From positions 1,116,001-1,180,000 of the forward strand of contig OX467090.1 of NCBI GenBank assembly GCA_950106755.1: DNA of 64,000 nt. Direction: 5' to 3'. Position numbers and translations under genes: made by a program. The DNA comes from Climacium dendroides. Its lineage: Eukaryota > Streptophyta > Bryopsida > Hypnales > Climaciaceae. Shown here piece after piece: positions 1-12,946 of the stretch. The notes beneath the pieces were generated by a model, which was not told where the DNA came from, did not search any database, and saw only the letters and a program-made list of their open reading frames with translations. Positions within the stretch are counted from its first letter, which is position 1. Each line of letters starts with the position of its first letter.

Positions 1-3000
1 ATGTTCCTCTTTTTGTATACTCTCATTTTGCATCTATCTATGAATGAAAATCTTTTGTGATTACATGTCTTCTATAAGTTGTAAAAATTTCAATTTTTTT
101 GTGAAACTTTAGAATTACTCTAAATTTTTAAATAAAAATTCATATCAAATACAAAATATGTCTGAAAAATCTGAAATCTTTTTTGTAGGTGTAAATTATA
201 GTATAAAATACCATGGTACAATTTTTTTGATTGTATCATTCTAAAATTGGTACTCCAAAGTAATAGGTTCCAAATTCAAATTATAAAAAATATTCCAATT
301 TAGGAATTTTTCAAAATTTTAAATTGGAATAAAAACTAGACATCATAAGCTTTATTTCAATAGTTGATATTAATTCTAAAAGATCATTTCTATGGCTTAA
401 ATTCAGATTTTGAGAAAGGATACATTACACAACAATTCATGTTTTGGGAATCAACATTCATGGAGTTTTTGGTGTCCATACTTGCATATTACTACTTCCA
501 ATGAGTCCAAAAAAATATAGATGAAAAATAGTTGTTTTTTATACTTGTAGAGCTCTCCATTCATCATAATTAAGGATGTTTTTGGTTCTTGTTTGTAGTA
601 GAAGGTTAAATGGTGTTTTATAGACCTTCTACTTTAGAACAACTCTAATCCAAACAAGGAATCAACATGGCAACGATATAATGATAGAATCACTAAAAAA
701 CCCCACTCTCAATACAATTGGCATTGATCACTCTTTATTCCTTGGCTCAACAATTTAATAAAATATGAAAAGCCCACAGGTTGACAATAGTAAAAATCAT
801 AATTGTCATACCTTTTCAAGCATTGTTATATGTGCCATGAATTGAAATTCTCCTTGTTTGCATAAAATGTCTTTTATAATGAAATGTCTTTTTTAGTGTA
901 GAATCTTTTCTTTAGTCTTTTTTATAATGCAAAAAAGTCCATTTGAGGTTTGGATTGTTTACCTTGGATCTTTTTCTTTAAAGTCATCAAAGCAAAATGA
1001 AGTTCACCTCCTTCCACTTTAATATCTTAATACTATACATGTTTCCATTCTTCTATTGGAGAGCTTTTAGTGGAATATCATATAGTACTTTAGGTATTTT
1101 GTATGATTAGATATAATACAATAATGAAATGAGCAACTAAAAAATTCATTGTCCTCATTGTTTTTTCATGTAAGATTGTGAATTAAGGTAGACCAACACA
1201 TTTTTGTTCACAACCTAATTAAATCATTCTACTTTTGGTTTCAATACCACCCAACACATCATCCAAATCTAGACATTTTCTGAAAAATCATTGCAATGCC
1301 TACGTGACTTAATTAGGATGATGGCAAAATGGTTTTACACTTTCAAAAAGGTGGTAATAGAGATGGAGAGGTGTATGTTGAAGATAGGATCATTTTAACC
1401 TCCTTGTAGCTAGAAGACATGGCATCATGAACCTCCATAAGTGCCATCAAATACGTGAAAGAATGACCTTATGGGTTGTCTATAGGATGTTTATGACTCC
1501 ATTTTATGAATGGATTTGTAATTTCAAGGCAAACCACTTCAAAAATTTTAATTGGAAAATTATAATTCCACTTGGGTTTGATTCTTGAAATAAGCACTCA
1601 CCTCTAAAAAAATATGTACTCCTTTTGGACTTGGCCCCAAGATATTCAAATTGCTAGTTTGCATGGTAATGGGCTTGTTTACCTTATGAAGTATGAACCA
1701 ATGGTCAGGAAAAATCGACAACTAGTTCAAAGTTAGCTAGTGGAATTAGAAAATAAAAGGTGTAGTATTGGAAAGAATTTGAAAATCGACCTCTAACTCC
1801 AAAAAATTGAAGGATATTTTAACCATATCCTTTCAACACTTGGTAAATTTTAGCTACCATGAGATAATAATGAGTGTCAATATTTGGAAGAGGCGTGATA
1901 CCCGGATGAGGTGGATAAGAACAATGCTTTGCAATAGTCATTGACTCAATGCATTGTCCTAAATTGCTTGGCTCCTACAAAATTGGCAACCATGAAGAGC
2001 AAAACATTAACAAAAAGCCTTGCTCAACAATAAAGAAAGAAGAAAATCTAAATAAATAAATAAATAAATAAAGTTTTGATTATCAAAATTGCAAAGAGTA
2101 AGAAGGTCACTTTAGAACTTCAAATACAAGCCCTTTACATCCATTGACCAAAGTGGGCATGTGTATTCAAACCATGAATACAAGGAGAAATCTCATGGCC
2201 TATGTGGGAAGGACCTACGTCTTCACTTAAATCTAAACATCTAACCAGTACAAAAAAAGTTGCAAAATTCAAAAAGCACCATACAAAATCAAATGATTTT
2301 AAAAAAGAAGAAAAATTTGGACCATCAAAAACTCAAAAGGAGCAAAGAGGAGATATCAATTAGAGCTTCAATATGTAGATCCTTGACAATTATCCATTAA
2401 TTCCTCAAGGCACAGGCCTTTTGGGGTTTAAAAACATCATTATTTTTTAAGTATTAAAGTCCAAAATTTCACTAAGGTATAGATATCTCAACCATATAAT
2501 CTTGCAGTGTAAGTGTTGGAGATGACACAAATCGAATTTGGAGTCATTTCCAAGATTATAATGTTTTAGTGTTAAAAAAGGATGCTGAAATTTTCCTAGG
2601 AACACATTTGGAGGCTAGGTGAAATTCGATTTCTAAACCTACTCAAATAGTCAAATGAAAAAAAAATTAAACTATAAAGTGATTAAAAAATAGCATGCAA
2701 GCACATTGATGAATGAAAATATCATTCAATTAACTCATTGTGTCTACAAAATGGCTTCGAATTCTCAATAAACAACAAGAAAAGTTGCAAAAAACCCATA
2801 TGACATTGAACCTCTTTCTACTAAAATGTTTTTTAGTCACTCATAAATTCTTAGATTGATATGAAATTTTAGCCACATAAATTAGACTAGTATGCACAAC
2901 TTTACCCTCATTGGAAATGGACTCTATATGAAGAAATAACAAGCAACCAAAGTTCATTGTAATCCAAAAATGTTGGATTTTGAACTTCGAATTGCTCCCA

Positions 3001-4138
3001 AACATTCAAAACAACTTGGATTGATATGAAATTTTTACAACAATAACTAGACTTCAAGGGGAACATAATCCAACAAATTTAAATAAAAACAAACATTGGA
3101 TGAAGGAAATACAAGCCCTCAAAGTTGCAGGCATCAAATGCAATTTGGTGAAATCAAATTGAACCTCAAAACTTCAATTGGATTACAAAAAATTAGTACA
3201 TCTTTGATTGATCTAAAAATTTTACTACACCAAAATAGAAGACAAAACGCACATTTTCCAACAAATTTTATTGAATTCAAACATAGAATACAAAAGCTAC
3301 AACACTTTGAATTGGACATTGACTCTATATGAAGACACCCTTGGGTGGTAAGGGGTTAACCAAATTGGTATGTGAATCCCAACCATGACTACTTATGCTT
3401 CAAAATCTTAGCCAATGCAATAAGAACCCTACACCTAAACCAAAGATGCAATATTTATTAGTACTGTTAGTTTGAAATTGGCTTTTCAGCTGGTGACAAT
3501 TTGAGTTTGGAGGACATTGACCTGTGAGGAATTGATATTGCAAGAAACTTACTTGTGGACTTTACAGACCTTGAGAGGATGCAACCAATGACTGACTGAC
3601 CATTAAAAAAAAACGGTCCATTTTTGTGACAAACTTCCTTTCATCTTTTTTGAGACAGTCATTTTTATGTTAGAATGTCTTCTTCATCACACTTGCAACG
3701 CCATCTTCTCTTCCACTTGCCTAGTTTCAAGCACCACCTTCTCTCTTTCATTGAAAGCATTCATTGCCACCTTTGTGCTTGCATTGAAGTTCTCATAGCC
3801 CACTCTGCTCCACCATAGTTGTATAGAAAGCTAGTGTTTGATAAACTAAGTATATTGCATTCACAACCACTTCCCAACTTGTACGTAGCTTAGTTACAAA
3901 GGTGTCATCAAATTCATTTCCACTCTCATAAAGGTGCAGTTGCATTTTTTTGTATACTTCACATTATGGCTCACTTTGATGTGCATGATCATAGAAGGTT
4001 TCGTGATCCTAAAGCATTGTTGCACATTGCAATAGGGTGGTATTACTAAGTTGCACGTAAGTGCCAATCCTAGTATCCTTCCATAAATTTGTTTTCTATA
4101 TGCTTTACCATTTAGCTTTGTTAAGGTTGGAGATTTTG
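1..4138. other. AT-rich intergenic DNA, no gene recognised
   Basis: No ORF here is long or protein-like, and no RNA gene was recognised. There is a short (AAAT)n run near 2050-2071. A stretch at about 893-960 resembles one arm of the MITE at 41900-42271 (TAGAATCTTTT followed by AGTCCATTTGA). At 2850-3330 phrases such as TTGATATGAAATTTT recur, suggesting an old degenerate duplication. Confidence 0.6.
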
Positions 4139-7100
4139 TGTCGTACGCGCAGTTAGCCGTAAGTATCCTTACAACGACAAATGGTTGCAAGATGACACGA
4201 ATTATCGTTCCAGGGAACTTCTAGTAAGATATCGATTAAGTTAGAAGTATCCGGATCGTGACTACTCACTTAATCCTCGTTCTTCACTCACCCTATCTCG
4301 TTCCGAAAAACTCAGTACATTTCGGATTCCGTTCCGGATCCGGACATCTCCGGATCTGAGTTCCGTCTCTCTTCCGTCACTGGTTTTTATTGCCTTTGTT
4401 TTACCCTCAGAGGGTCCGCCCTTGATCTAGAAAGGGGTGGGGACTCACCACTTGTGCAAAATCCTCTCTGTACTCTAAATCCACTAAACAACACACCCAA
4501 GACAACACAGTTGTAGGAGGAGGGAGGAGTATTCTCTCACAGTTTCCGGATTGGCCGTTCCGGAATCAGGTCACACAGAGCAATTTTCACACCTCTCTTA
4601 TTACAACGACGGATCAGAACTTATAGACCCAAAAGAATAGAACCTCCAAGAGAAGACAATTTACCAAGAGGAGGTTGGCAGACTTTCCGAAGTAGCAGGA
4701 GATCCTTTCCTTTGGCGGGTGCTTAACTCCGCTCAGAACCCTCCTGGTTCCGGACTCGCACGGACCTCTACCGTCTATTCTGGATTGCCGTTCCGGCAGT
4801 TTAAAAGCACGTTGCACTTACACTCCCTTACTCAGCTTTGCATTCCTTCTCACTAGCTCCACCCCCAGATAATCCGTAGCGCAAGATCTAGATTCCTTCT
4901 CTCCCTCCCTTCTCTTTCTCCAGTACCAGATCATACACCCATGCATACACTCAGCCCAAAAGACCCTGTCTAAGCAAAAGTGCAGCTAAAGGTATCCTGG
5001 CTGACTTAAATTAAGAAAAGAAAATTGTAATACATACGTGAAAGCACGAAAATCCAGTGGAGTAGGATGGAATGGAATGGCAGACACTAACTTGCTTGCC
5101 CTTGAAATACTAACACAAAAACCCAAAGTCAACTCCTAAAAGCCTGAAAAGGAAACCCGGAAATCCAAGCCACCAATCCCTGAATCTCCCGAAATATCCG
5201 GAAAGATTGCTAACTGCCGTCCGAGATAACCGGATTTCCTTACTATCCGCCTAAAATTCCGGAAACCGGGTTCATGCTCGGAACTCCATTCCGGATCCTA
5301 TACTTCTTCTCCTACCAACCCTAATGTCTTGGCTTTCGTCCTTTCTTTGAACGGCTCCCCGCTTGGCTGGTAGGCGTCCCCTTCGTATTCTTTGTTGGCG
5401 TAGTTTTTGCTGTGGCCCGAGTCTAGATATGGTGCGTTGCTGGAGACGGATCGTTGTCGCCTTTGGTTCCGGAAGTGGAGTGGGCACTCTCCTCGTCAGA
5501 ATCTTCAATGACTTGAACTTCCTTCTCCTTCTCTGGTGTTGTATCCTCCAATGTTGCGGGTTCGCTTCCTTTCTCCGGCGTGGTCTCTTGCATGTGCACA
5601 AATCCTTTCGGATTAGTCCGAGCCGGATTGGTCATCCCACCAATCCGGTTGATGAGATCTCCCCTAACCTGCTGTCCCGGAACCTTGAATGATCCGGTCA
5701 TCAAATTCGGCATTGTTTGTGCCTTGGGAACTTCCGGAGTTGAGAACTTAGATGGTACCAGAACTGTTTTCGTGCTAGACTCCGGTTCTGGTTCCGAGGC
5801 TGGCCTCAAATTCAACTCCATCATCCGTATCTTACTAGCGGAAGGCTCGGCTGGTGTGAGTATCCCCCTCAGACCCTCCATCCGGGTTGCCTGATCCGCC
5901 ACTGGCTTCCCTGGGGTACCTGCGACAAAAGGAAGTTCCGGAAAGGTGGAGAAATCCATCGCATGGTTTGGGTCGATGGCCGCCAGCAACTTCTGGATCT
6001 CCTTGAAAACTCGCTCTATCCTCGCGGTGAAGTCTACGAGGATGGTAACTACCTTGGTTCCGGTAATGTAGCCTTCTGATATCATCTTCGAGTCAAACAA
6101 GGCAGCTTTCGTGATGATGTCGGCTTTGATGTTGACTGCCCCGGTTAGATTCTTGACCAGCGCGAGAGCCTCCTTCTCTTTCTCCTTCACAGCTACCATT
6201 TCTCCTTCCGCCCAATTCACCCGGGTCTGGAGTAGATTCCGTTCCGCCTCCAACTCCTGGATCCGCTCCTCCCTCTTCTTCAGATCTTCCGGCTTAGGCA
6301 GTCGCTTGACAGCTTCCACGATCTGATCCGGATCCACCTTCAACACTTCCGCGGTATCTATCACCAAATCTGACAACCCGTCGTGAAGTACCTTGGCTTC
6401 ACGTATCCACTCGAGCCCCGCATTGAAAAATGCGGATTCTGTTTCCATCTCAGGTCCTTTGTTGGACTCCCCCCTCTCCATTGTCGGTGGCTTGATTCTC
6501 GACCCCGGATCGGTTGACTTCCTCTTCTTGGTCCTCGGATCGGTAAGATGTTCCTCGGGAAGTTCCTCCGGTTCAGACTCGACCGGATCTTCCGCTTCCT
6601 CCCCGGAAAGTCCGTATGACAGGAGCGTCTTTCCGGTGTCATACTGAATTATTTCCGCCGCACTCAAAAGTTCCTGTTGATGGTACAGATGAAACAAATA
6701 CGTGCTAACTGGACTCGCCTTAGCTCGAGTCACGTGATCCGCTAATTTAGCCACTATCCCGGCTATGACTCTACCCCAGTGCACTACCCGGTTTTCCATA
6801 GCCCCAAAGATAGTATTGGCCACCGTAATGGTAACCCGCGTTGGCTTTTCCGGATATAAGATCAGAATCAGAAATTCTAGGATCCGCCTATGTCTCTCGT
6901 CCTTGCACTCGTTGATAGCAAATCCGTCCTTAGGGTTTGCAGACCCGGTGAACTTCCCAGCTACAAAGTGGTCCGTCCTTGATGCTAAACCGTTCCCACT
7001 CTTCCGGAACTGATAGACGTCCGCCCAGATGTCCTCGGTCCACGCGACTGGCCGCCCTCTCAAAGTGAGCTCATATTGATTCGGAACACCGTGAAGTAGC

Positions 7101-7699
7101 TCTTGAATCATCTCCTCACTCTTGAGGTTCCATGGTTGGTGTAGTAAACCGACACATCCTAACCTAGTCAAATCCTCCTCTAACTGCTTGTGTAGTTCCG
7201 GGCTATCCGGAATGGCCGGAGAGATAACCCGGGCAGATACCACTATCTTCCGTACTGGTCCAGATGCCATAAGATCTAAGTGAGAACGAAGGGAAAGTAG
7301 TTTTACCTTAGTCGCTAACTCACCACTCTTTCTCTCAACTACTCACACAGACAGTCTCAGGAACACCGAACAGAAAAGTGAAGAGGAAACCCTAGGAAGA
7401 CAGCTTAAGTACTAAACCGCCTTTTTATGGTCTTAAGGACAACGGCTACAGGTCCATTGTATCAACGGTATCCTACTTCCGTAGCTACGAGACCTATACG
7501 GTAGGTTCCTGTATTTCGGATGAGTCCGGATTCTGGATCCAGATAAGTTCTGGTTACGGGTGGTGTCGGAACGCTTATTTCCTAATTCAAGTTATCTGGT
7601 CCAAAAATCACACTCTAACTATTTTTTTTTTAATTTTTTTTTATTTTTCGCAGCTACTTCTTGCATTATTGATCTGTTTCCGGATTCCGGATTCCCACA
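4139..7699 (-). mobile_element. ORF-bearing solo-LTR-like element, copy 1 (subfamily A)
   Basis: This 3561-bp insertion begins TGTCGTACG and ends TTCCCACA on the plus strand, so it has TG...CA ends. It is flanked by a perfect 5-bp duplication TTTTG (4134-4138 and 7700-7704). The borders were fixed by comparison with copy 4, where homology stops at the same bases. No direct repeat joins its two ends, so it is not a short full-length element with two LTRs. TG...CA ends plus a 5-bp duplication are what a retroviral-type integrase leaves, so the simplest reading is one complete LTR left after LTR-LTR recombination. The single ORF is on the minus strand, taken as the element's orientation. The element is dense in TCCGGA/ACCGGA motifs. 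Confidence 0.85.
5423..7270 (-). CDS. LTR-encoded coiled-coil protein, copy 1 (615 aa, slightly truncated)
   Basis: This ORF lies inside LTR copy 1. Residues about 25-205 form a conserved, probably helical domain shared by all four copies, with NPKDGFA near 112-118, EKPTRVTITVANTIFGA at 141-157 and FHLYHQQELL at 193-202. Then come an acidic linker (about 223-245), a basic patch TKKRKS (247-252) that could be a nuclear localisation signal, a charged coiled coil (about 325-372), a second helical segment (about 400-432) and a disordered Pro/Ser/Thr-rich tail. Against copy 4, a Gln codon has become TAG at 5423-5425; the frame then runs 34 more codons to 5321, so the ancestral protein was about 649 aa. 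There are no protease, reverse transcriptase, RNase H, integrase or CCHC motifs. The N-domain recalls the putative plant transposon protein domain annotated in plant retroelement ORFs, from memory only. Function unknown. Confidence 0.7.
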   Translation of the reverse strand: MASGPVRKIVVSARVISPAIPDSPELHKQLEEDLTRLGCVGLLHQPWNLKSEEMIQELLHGVPNQYELTLRGRPVAWTEDIWADVYQFRKSGNGLASRTDHFVAGKFTGSANPKDGFAINECKDERHRRILEFLILILYPEKPTRVTITVANTIFGAMENRVVHWGRVIAGIVAKLADHVTRAKASPVSTYLFHLYHQQELLSAAEIIQYDTGKTLLSYGLSGEEAEDPVESEPEELPEEHLTDPRTKKRKSTDPGSRIKPPTMERGESNKGPEMETESAFFNAGLEWIREAKVLHDGLSDLVIDTAEVLKVDPDQIVEAVKRLPKPEDLKKREERIQELEAERNLLQTRVNWAEGEMVAVKEKEKEALALVKNLTGAVNIKADIITKAALFDSKMISEGYITGTKVVTILVDFTARIERVFKEIQKLLAAIDPNHAMDFSTFPELPFVAGTPGKPVADQATRMEGLRGILTPAEPSASKIRMMELNLRPASEPEPESSTKTVLVPSKFSTPEVPKAQTMPNLMTGSFKVPGQQVRGDLINRIGGMTNPARTNPKGFVHMQETTPEKGSEPATLEDTTPEKEKEVQVIEDSDEESAHSTSGTKGDNDPSPATHHI

Positions 7700-8681
7700 T
7701 TTTGTTTTATTCAGTTTGGATTTTATATCATGGATTTGTAGGTCAGGGTTTGGGAACTAGGATTGCATTTCTCTAATAGTAGAGTCTTCCTCTACATCTA
7801 TAGACATTGGATTTGCAAATACAGCGAAAGCCATACATGATTTGCTTTGGGCAGAGAGGAAGAAAAGAATACTAGCTTAATTGTAGCATGAAGCAAAGGT
7901 TGTTGATCAAAAATGATAGGCAACAAAACGGGCAGTAGAAGTAGAGGCCTGGAAGAGAGCAAAAATTGTGAAGAATATAAAGGTGTCTTGGCAATGATGC
8001 ACATAGATAAGAATGAAAGGAAGTGGAGACAGAAGGCACAAGTGAGTTTCACTTTATTTTTGTACTCCATTTTTTTCTTGACAATTGTTGTACTTTGAGT
8101 AGTTTAGAATTCCAACATATTAGTAAAATTTTGATATATTTGAATAGAATGCATGATAATGATTTCAATAAGTCTTTAAAATAATTATGTTATGGTCTCT
8201 AGTGTTTAGTTTCTTAGTGTTTTTTTTTTTTTCTGATTGAATCCAAAGGTTTTAGTTAAGCCCTAATTTAGCAATTGAATCTAGAAAATCATCGATGGTG
8301 GATTGAAAACAATTTTTTATTTAAGGTTTATGTGTTGTTTTTAAGTTTGTGCAAATAAATCTAACCCTCCTCCTTGACCCCTACATCCTACTAGGGATGT
8401 TGGAACTCTTACCGCTATTGGAGGCAGTGGATACCTTAATACAATGGGCATAGAAAAGGGACACCTTTATCTATGACTTTGTGGGTGCGTTGGGCACTTG
8501 CCAAAATAGCTTCTTCACATTCTACTTGAACGTAGACACTATATTTTAGAAAGATGAGTTCCATGCGTACACTTAGGTTCTCTAATGCTTGCTTGAGCAA
8601 ATTTTGATAGAGTGGAATGTAAATTTAAATTTGTCATGTGAAACACTAACTTTTGTGGTAGGTACTTGGGGGGTGCACTCC
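7700..8681. other. Intergenic, nothing recognised
   Basis: This is AT-rich sequence between two LTR insertions. Short ORFs on both strands overlap one another at 7798-8098 and resemble no known protein. It begins with the right-hand TTTTG target duplication of LTR copy 1. Confidence 0.5.
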
Positions 8682-9967
8682 TGTCGCGACCCAAATGACA
8701 CCTAATAGCTTCCAGCAGCTTACTAGGTTCACTCCAACCCACTTACAGTGTCACTTGGTCACCAACTGCCTAACACTACACATGCCAAGCACACACAGTG
8801 TTAGTCCCCATTTCCAACTCATTTGCCAAGTCCCAGTCACCAGGACTACTAGCACACACTCCCATCGCGACATCGAGTATATCACTTAGTAACATGGAGC
8901 GAAACTTCCACCTTAATGTGCAAGGACCTATGGTGGCACTACTCACCATGGTCCTAACCGCCCTTGAGTGTCACCCCACTCCATGCTAGCCCATTTTGCA
9001 TTTGCTACTCATCCACTAGAGGTAACCGGCACTCACAACTCGGGACACATCCAAGGAGGCCTAGCAAGGAGCGGGACTCCACCCAACCGATGCCACGGAA
9101 CACACACAAGTATCCCATGGTGCCTTGAGGTGGTGGTGAAGTGACCACCACCAACCATGAGTCACCGGGACTCACCAAGGCTTCAAGAGAGAGTGAGGAA
9201 GGAGACCAACCCCTCCTATAGTACTCTCTGTAGTATTCGGCAGACCCCCCCGTCCTAGGGCGAAGGAAGTCCTTGGATAACCTTGGGCTGTGGAAGACCA
9301 CCCACTTTCAACCCAAATCGTCAAATTACGTCACCGTTTGGACTCCCGAACTTCCAAACGGCGTAACTTTGTGCTCAGAGATCTAAATCAACATGCGAGC
9401 CCATTTCAGACATCTATGCGACGAGTAGATGCCGATGGACTACTCACTCGTCCCATTTGGACAAGTTCTCGCAAAGTTATGGCCCTCTAAAGATTCGGAT
9501 GCACCGGGGGAGGCGTCATGCCTTCACCACGGCTCTTCTTTTGGCCATAACTTTTGACTCATGTCTTAGAACCTCGTAATGCTTGTCATTATAGGTTCCT
9601 TGTGTTCATAGCTTTTCAATGATATGCCACATGCCATACTTTGTTGTGGGATTCATTGGAAACCCTTCACATCTAGCCCTCAAGTGTCCCGGCGCCCCAA
9701 GGACTCAGTCAATTTTGAGCGGCCATAACTTTTAGCTCACAACTACGCGTTCTTTGTGCCATTAGAAGCGTATTGTCAAGAGCTTTCCAAGCATGTGTGA
9801 CACTTTACCATTCACTTCAAAACCAAGGTGCTATTGCGCCCTGTTTAATCGGGAGTCTCTCCATTCTCCCTACCTAGTCTATTGCAAGGCTTGGGAAGTC
9901 CCCCCCCAAGGTCCCCCCCTTGCGCACTAAGGTTCATTGGGCACCCCAAGTAGATAGGGACGTGACA
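8682..9967. mobile_element. Solo LTR, 1286 bp, non-coding
   Basis: The sequence starts TGTCGCGACCC and ends GGGACGTGACA, and is flanked by the perfect 5-bp duplication ACTCC (8677-8681 and 9968-9972). Read on the minus strand it starts TGTCACGTCCC, a form common in plant LTRs, so minus is the likelier orientation. It is clearly more GC-rich than its surroundings. Two degenerate internal copies begin GGCCATAACTTTT near 9543 and 9720. No internal retroelement domain, primer-binding site or second LTR is adjacent, so it is a solo LTR. The short ORFs inside are shadows. Confidence 0.85.
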
Positions 9968-10583
9968 ACTCCCCTTTTTTGATGTTAGCGTGCAAACAAA
10001 TGAAGGGTATTTTTAATTGTGTCGGATCTAAATTTTTGACAATTATTCAAAATAAATTAGCATACATATAATAGAATACTAGTCATTATAAATAATGAAA
10101 GGTGTTATATATTACTAAATTTTATCAATTTTTTTTTAAAGTAGCCCCCCAATCCCCTCTAAAAATTTGAACTTTTCACTTCTATATTTAATACAATATA
10201 AATATAACGGAGGTATCGAGGGTGGAATTCCATATCCTAGAATCCCATATCCTGACAACGAATGGATAAAGAACGTTGGATGCATGAGTGAGTGTTCCGT
10301 CTAATACCACAAGTTCAATGAGAAAATATTAGGGCTGCCACTGGAGGTTTTCGGATTTGTTTTGCCCCACATTCTTTTCAAATCTTGATTTCAGGCGATA
10401 GATTCGTGGACAACGCAAGGTTGTAGGTCTTACGTTGCTTGTAGATGCTTCAAATTAAGGATTTTGTTGCTAACTTTTGCTACAAATTGGTGAGCGGTTT
10501 AGGTGATTATATTGTGGATTATGTTTGAGTCCACAAATGCTTTTAGTTAGGGGTTGGGGTAGGGTTTTGCATTTGGCGTTCAT
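9968..10583. other. Intergenic, nothing recognised
   Basis: AT-rich sequence starting with the right-hand ACTCC duplication of the solo LTR. No ORF or repeat structure is supported. Confidence 0.4.
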
Positions 10584-11442
10584 ATGGCTACTGAGAAGGT
10601 CACAGTGTGGACGTTGGAGTCCAATGAGTCTAAACCAAAATACCTTGGGAAGCTTGGCGTCAGAAGACCTTCCACTTTGGAGGCACTGAGATTGTAAGAA
10701 GTTGTAGAGGATATTTCATTCTACACTCGAATTTTTAGGGGATGCCTCGCTTCTTCTTGAAAATCTCTTATTTTTCATGTTTGTCTTGTAGTTCCACTAC
10801 TGTGAGTCGTACGTGTCAGACGTGGTATAATTTATTGCTTCATCTAAGCTAATTATTCAATACTAGTATGTTGGAGAGGGATTGTATTTTGTTGGATTTA
10901 TGTCTTGCTTTGTTTGAGTTTGCATTACTTAGAACATCTGTGTTTTCTTGGATTAGTTTGATATAGAGTCCGCAGGATCAAGTAGAGAAATCATATCGAA
11001 TAATGCACTTCTTTAGTTTCTTTTGGAATACAATTATGAGTCCTTTTATGGTTGGATTTGTTTTGAGAGGTGACATGTGAGGAAGACATCATTACTATAG
11101 GGCTGGCTAAGGTTGCATGTGTTTCAAAAAGGACCAACCTAAATGCAGATTTTACTTTGCAGTTTGCAACGCTATGCTTAGCATCTTATGATGTTGCAGT
11201 GTTGGATGTTAAACTTGAAGAGAAGGCAAATTTGGTGCTCGATGCTTTTGAAACCAACATGGTTGTCTTTGGCAAGTCTTAGAGATTGGACAATCCTGTC
11301 CCACGAAGACTACGGATGGTCCCCCTGAATGAGCTCAATGTTGCAGCACGGTACCAACTGCAAGCTATTCTTCTCAATGGGGGGAAAGTCGAAATTGAAT
11401 TGCGTAAGGGAGATGGGCAGGTCGACTTGACCAACATTTGAG
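10584..11442 (+). pseudogene. Possible decayed host gene fragment, unknown product
   Basis: An ATG in good plant context (CATATGGCT) at 10584 opens about 36 codons, up to a possible donor GTAAGAAG at 10694. A second coding-like stretch runs from about 11070 to 11442 in one frame, broken once by TAG at 11280-11282. After that TAG the frame continues for 53 codons with a balanced composition (LNELNVAARYQLQAILL) before TGA. I recognise no family. It may be exons of a small gene, a retrocopy, or chance ORFs. The TAG could be a nonsense mutation like those in nearby transposons. The intron assignment is a guess. Confidence 0.25.
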
Positions 11443-11921
11443 TAATCCCTAGATGTCGATGAGATAAGATCCTTAACCATTTGTGATTAGCATCCTTTTG
11501 GATTTTTTCCTTTCCTGCGCATTTCTGTTATGCAGAGTCACTAATATTGTTCTTTACAAACATGTAGGTCAACAGCAGTAGAATTTTTCTTGGAGGATTT
11601 AGTTTAGTATTCTTGAGTGTCCAAGTTCCGTATATGAATTTTGAGATTTGCTTTGCTTGGACATTGAACATTGGACCAAATATATTGTTCAAACCTTTGT
11701 TTCTAGAAACTTGTTCATGGTGAGTTATGTGTTTGTGAATACATACACCACAATTTTGAGAATTGTTTGTAGACCTAAACCTTGAACTTGGGTACTGTTC
11801 TATTATTTTTTTTATTACTATGTTTTGATTCAAATTTCAGATTCAATTCATTTCACTGCAAGTGGTGTAATTTCGCATTTCTACTATGAATATAGTTTGC
11901 TATTTTAACATTCAAGGTTAA
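11443..11921. other. Intergenic, nothing recognised
   Basis: AT-rich spacer ending in the left-hand GTTAA target duplication (11917-11921) of LTR copy 2. Confidence 0.4.
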
Positions 11922-12282
11922 TGTCGCAGCACAGAGTAAGCAATTTCCCTATTATACTCACAAAAATCACTCTAGAGCATAACAAAATGACCCTAAAGAT
12001 CGAACCCACGAGATCTTGTGAAGTAGCTAACTCTAACAAGGAGATAAACTCAATTAAACCCCTTAATTCTACTTTTCCGGTTCTACCTCTAACGACCGGA
12101 ACATCCAAAACCAACCGGAAAGCTTCGACCGGACTGTTTTCCTACTTCTGGTTTTACTAGTTCCCCGATTTCTGGACTGACTTCTCGATTCTAGACCCTG
12201 CAACTTCTGGTCCTATGTACCCTCCTGGGCGGATCCGGTCCGGTCCCTACTTCCGTACCCGGTTTAGTTTTACCTCTGTTTT

Positions 12283-12300
12283 ACCATCAGAGGGTTCGCC
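12283..12300 (-). other. Conserved non-coding block in the LTR
   Basis: ACCATCAGAGGGT followed by a CGCC-containing stretch is present at the matching place in all four elements: copy 1 at 4403-4415, copy 3 at 52376-52388 and copy 4 at 58440-58452. In copies 1 and 4 the core is the near-palindrome ACCCTCAGAGGGT; in copies 2 and 3 one arm is changed, so the sequence rather than a hairpin is conserved. Its place between the inner TATA box and the CA end suggests R/U5 RNA. Function unknown. Confidence 0.5.
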
Positions 12301-12946
12301 GCTTGCTTTTGAAAGTGGTAGGCCCACCACTCCTTCCGTGACTTATAGTGGCTGAAGACCCACTTTCATATCTACAGATCCCCTAACTAACATGGATCCG
12401 GTTTGATCCTTCACAGTAATCCGGATAGCAATCCGAATCACAGGTCACACAAAGACCCCCCGTACGATCCTCGCATACTACAACGACCTTGACACTGATC
12501 CGTTCCGTACGAAGTTCGGTGGCTACAAGTGAATCTGTCCGTTCCAACACCCACGAAAGTTCTTCCGTTCACCCACAACGGTGGCAAGACCTCACAGGAG
12601 TCAGGATACTCGACCGGATTTCCCACCCAGGAGTTCTAGCGCAGCTAAGGAATCCCTCCCTATCCGCCTAGCCTGATCAACGGATCTCTCACCCGGAATG
12701 CTAAACTTTTGTAGCTGCTGAGGCACTGGAATCCACTCCTAACTCTTCATAACCTACTCACATGTACCTAGAACCGGAAACATACATCAAGGGGAGAAAC
12801 TCTACCAACACCTCCGTACTCACCTTCCTATTCTGACTCCGTGCACTCTTGCCAATACTCGGAAAAAATACATAAAAGTTAGTTTAAAGGAAAGTACACA
12901 AGGAAATGCCAAAAGAACTCTCTCCCTCGTCTCCAGCTCAGAGACT

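Noticed and set aside
4139..7699. DNA-transposon origin for the ORF-bearing elements
   Set aside because: The terminal inverted similarity is only about three bases and the target duplication is 5 bp with TG...CA ends in all four copies, which fits integrase and not hAT (8 bp), CACTA (3 bp) or Mutator (9 bp).
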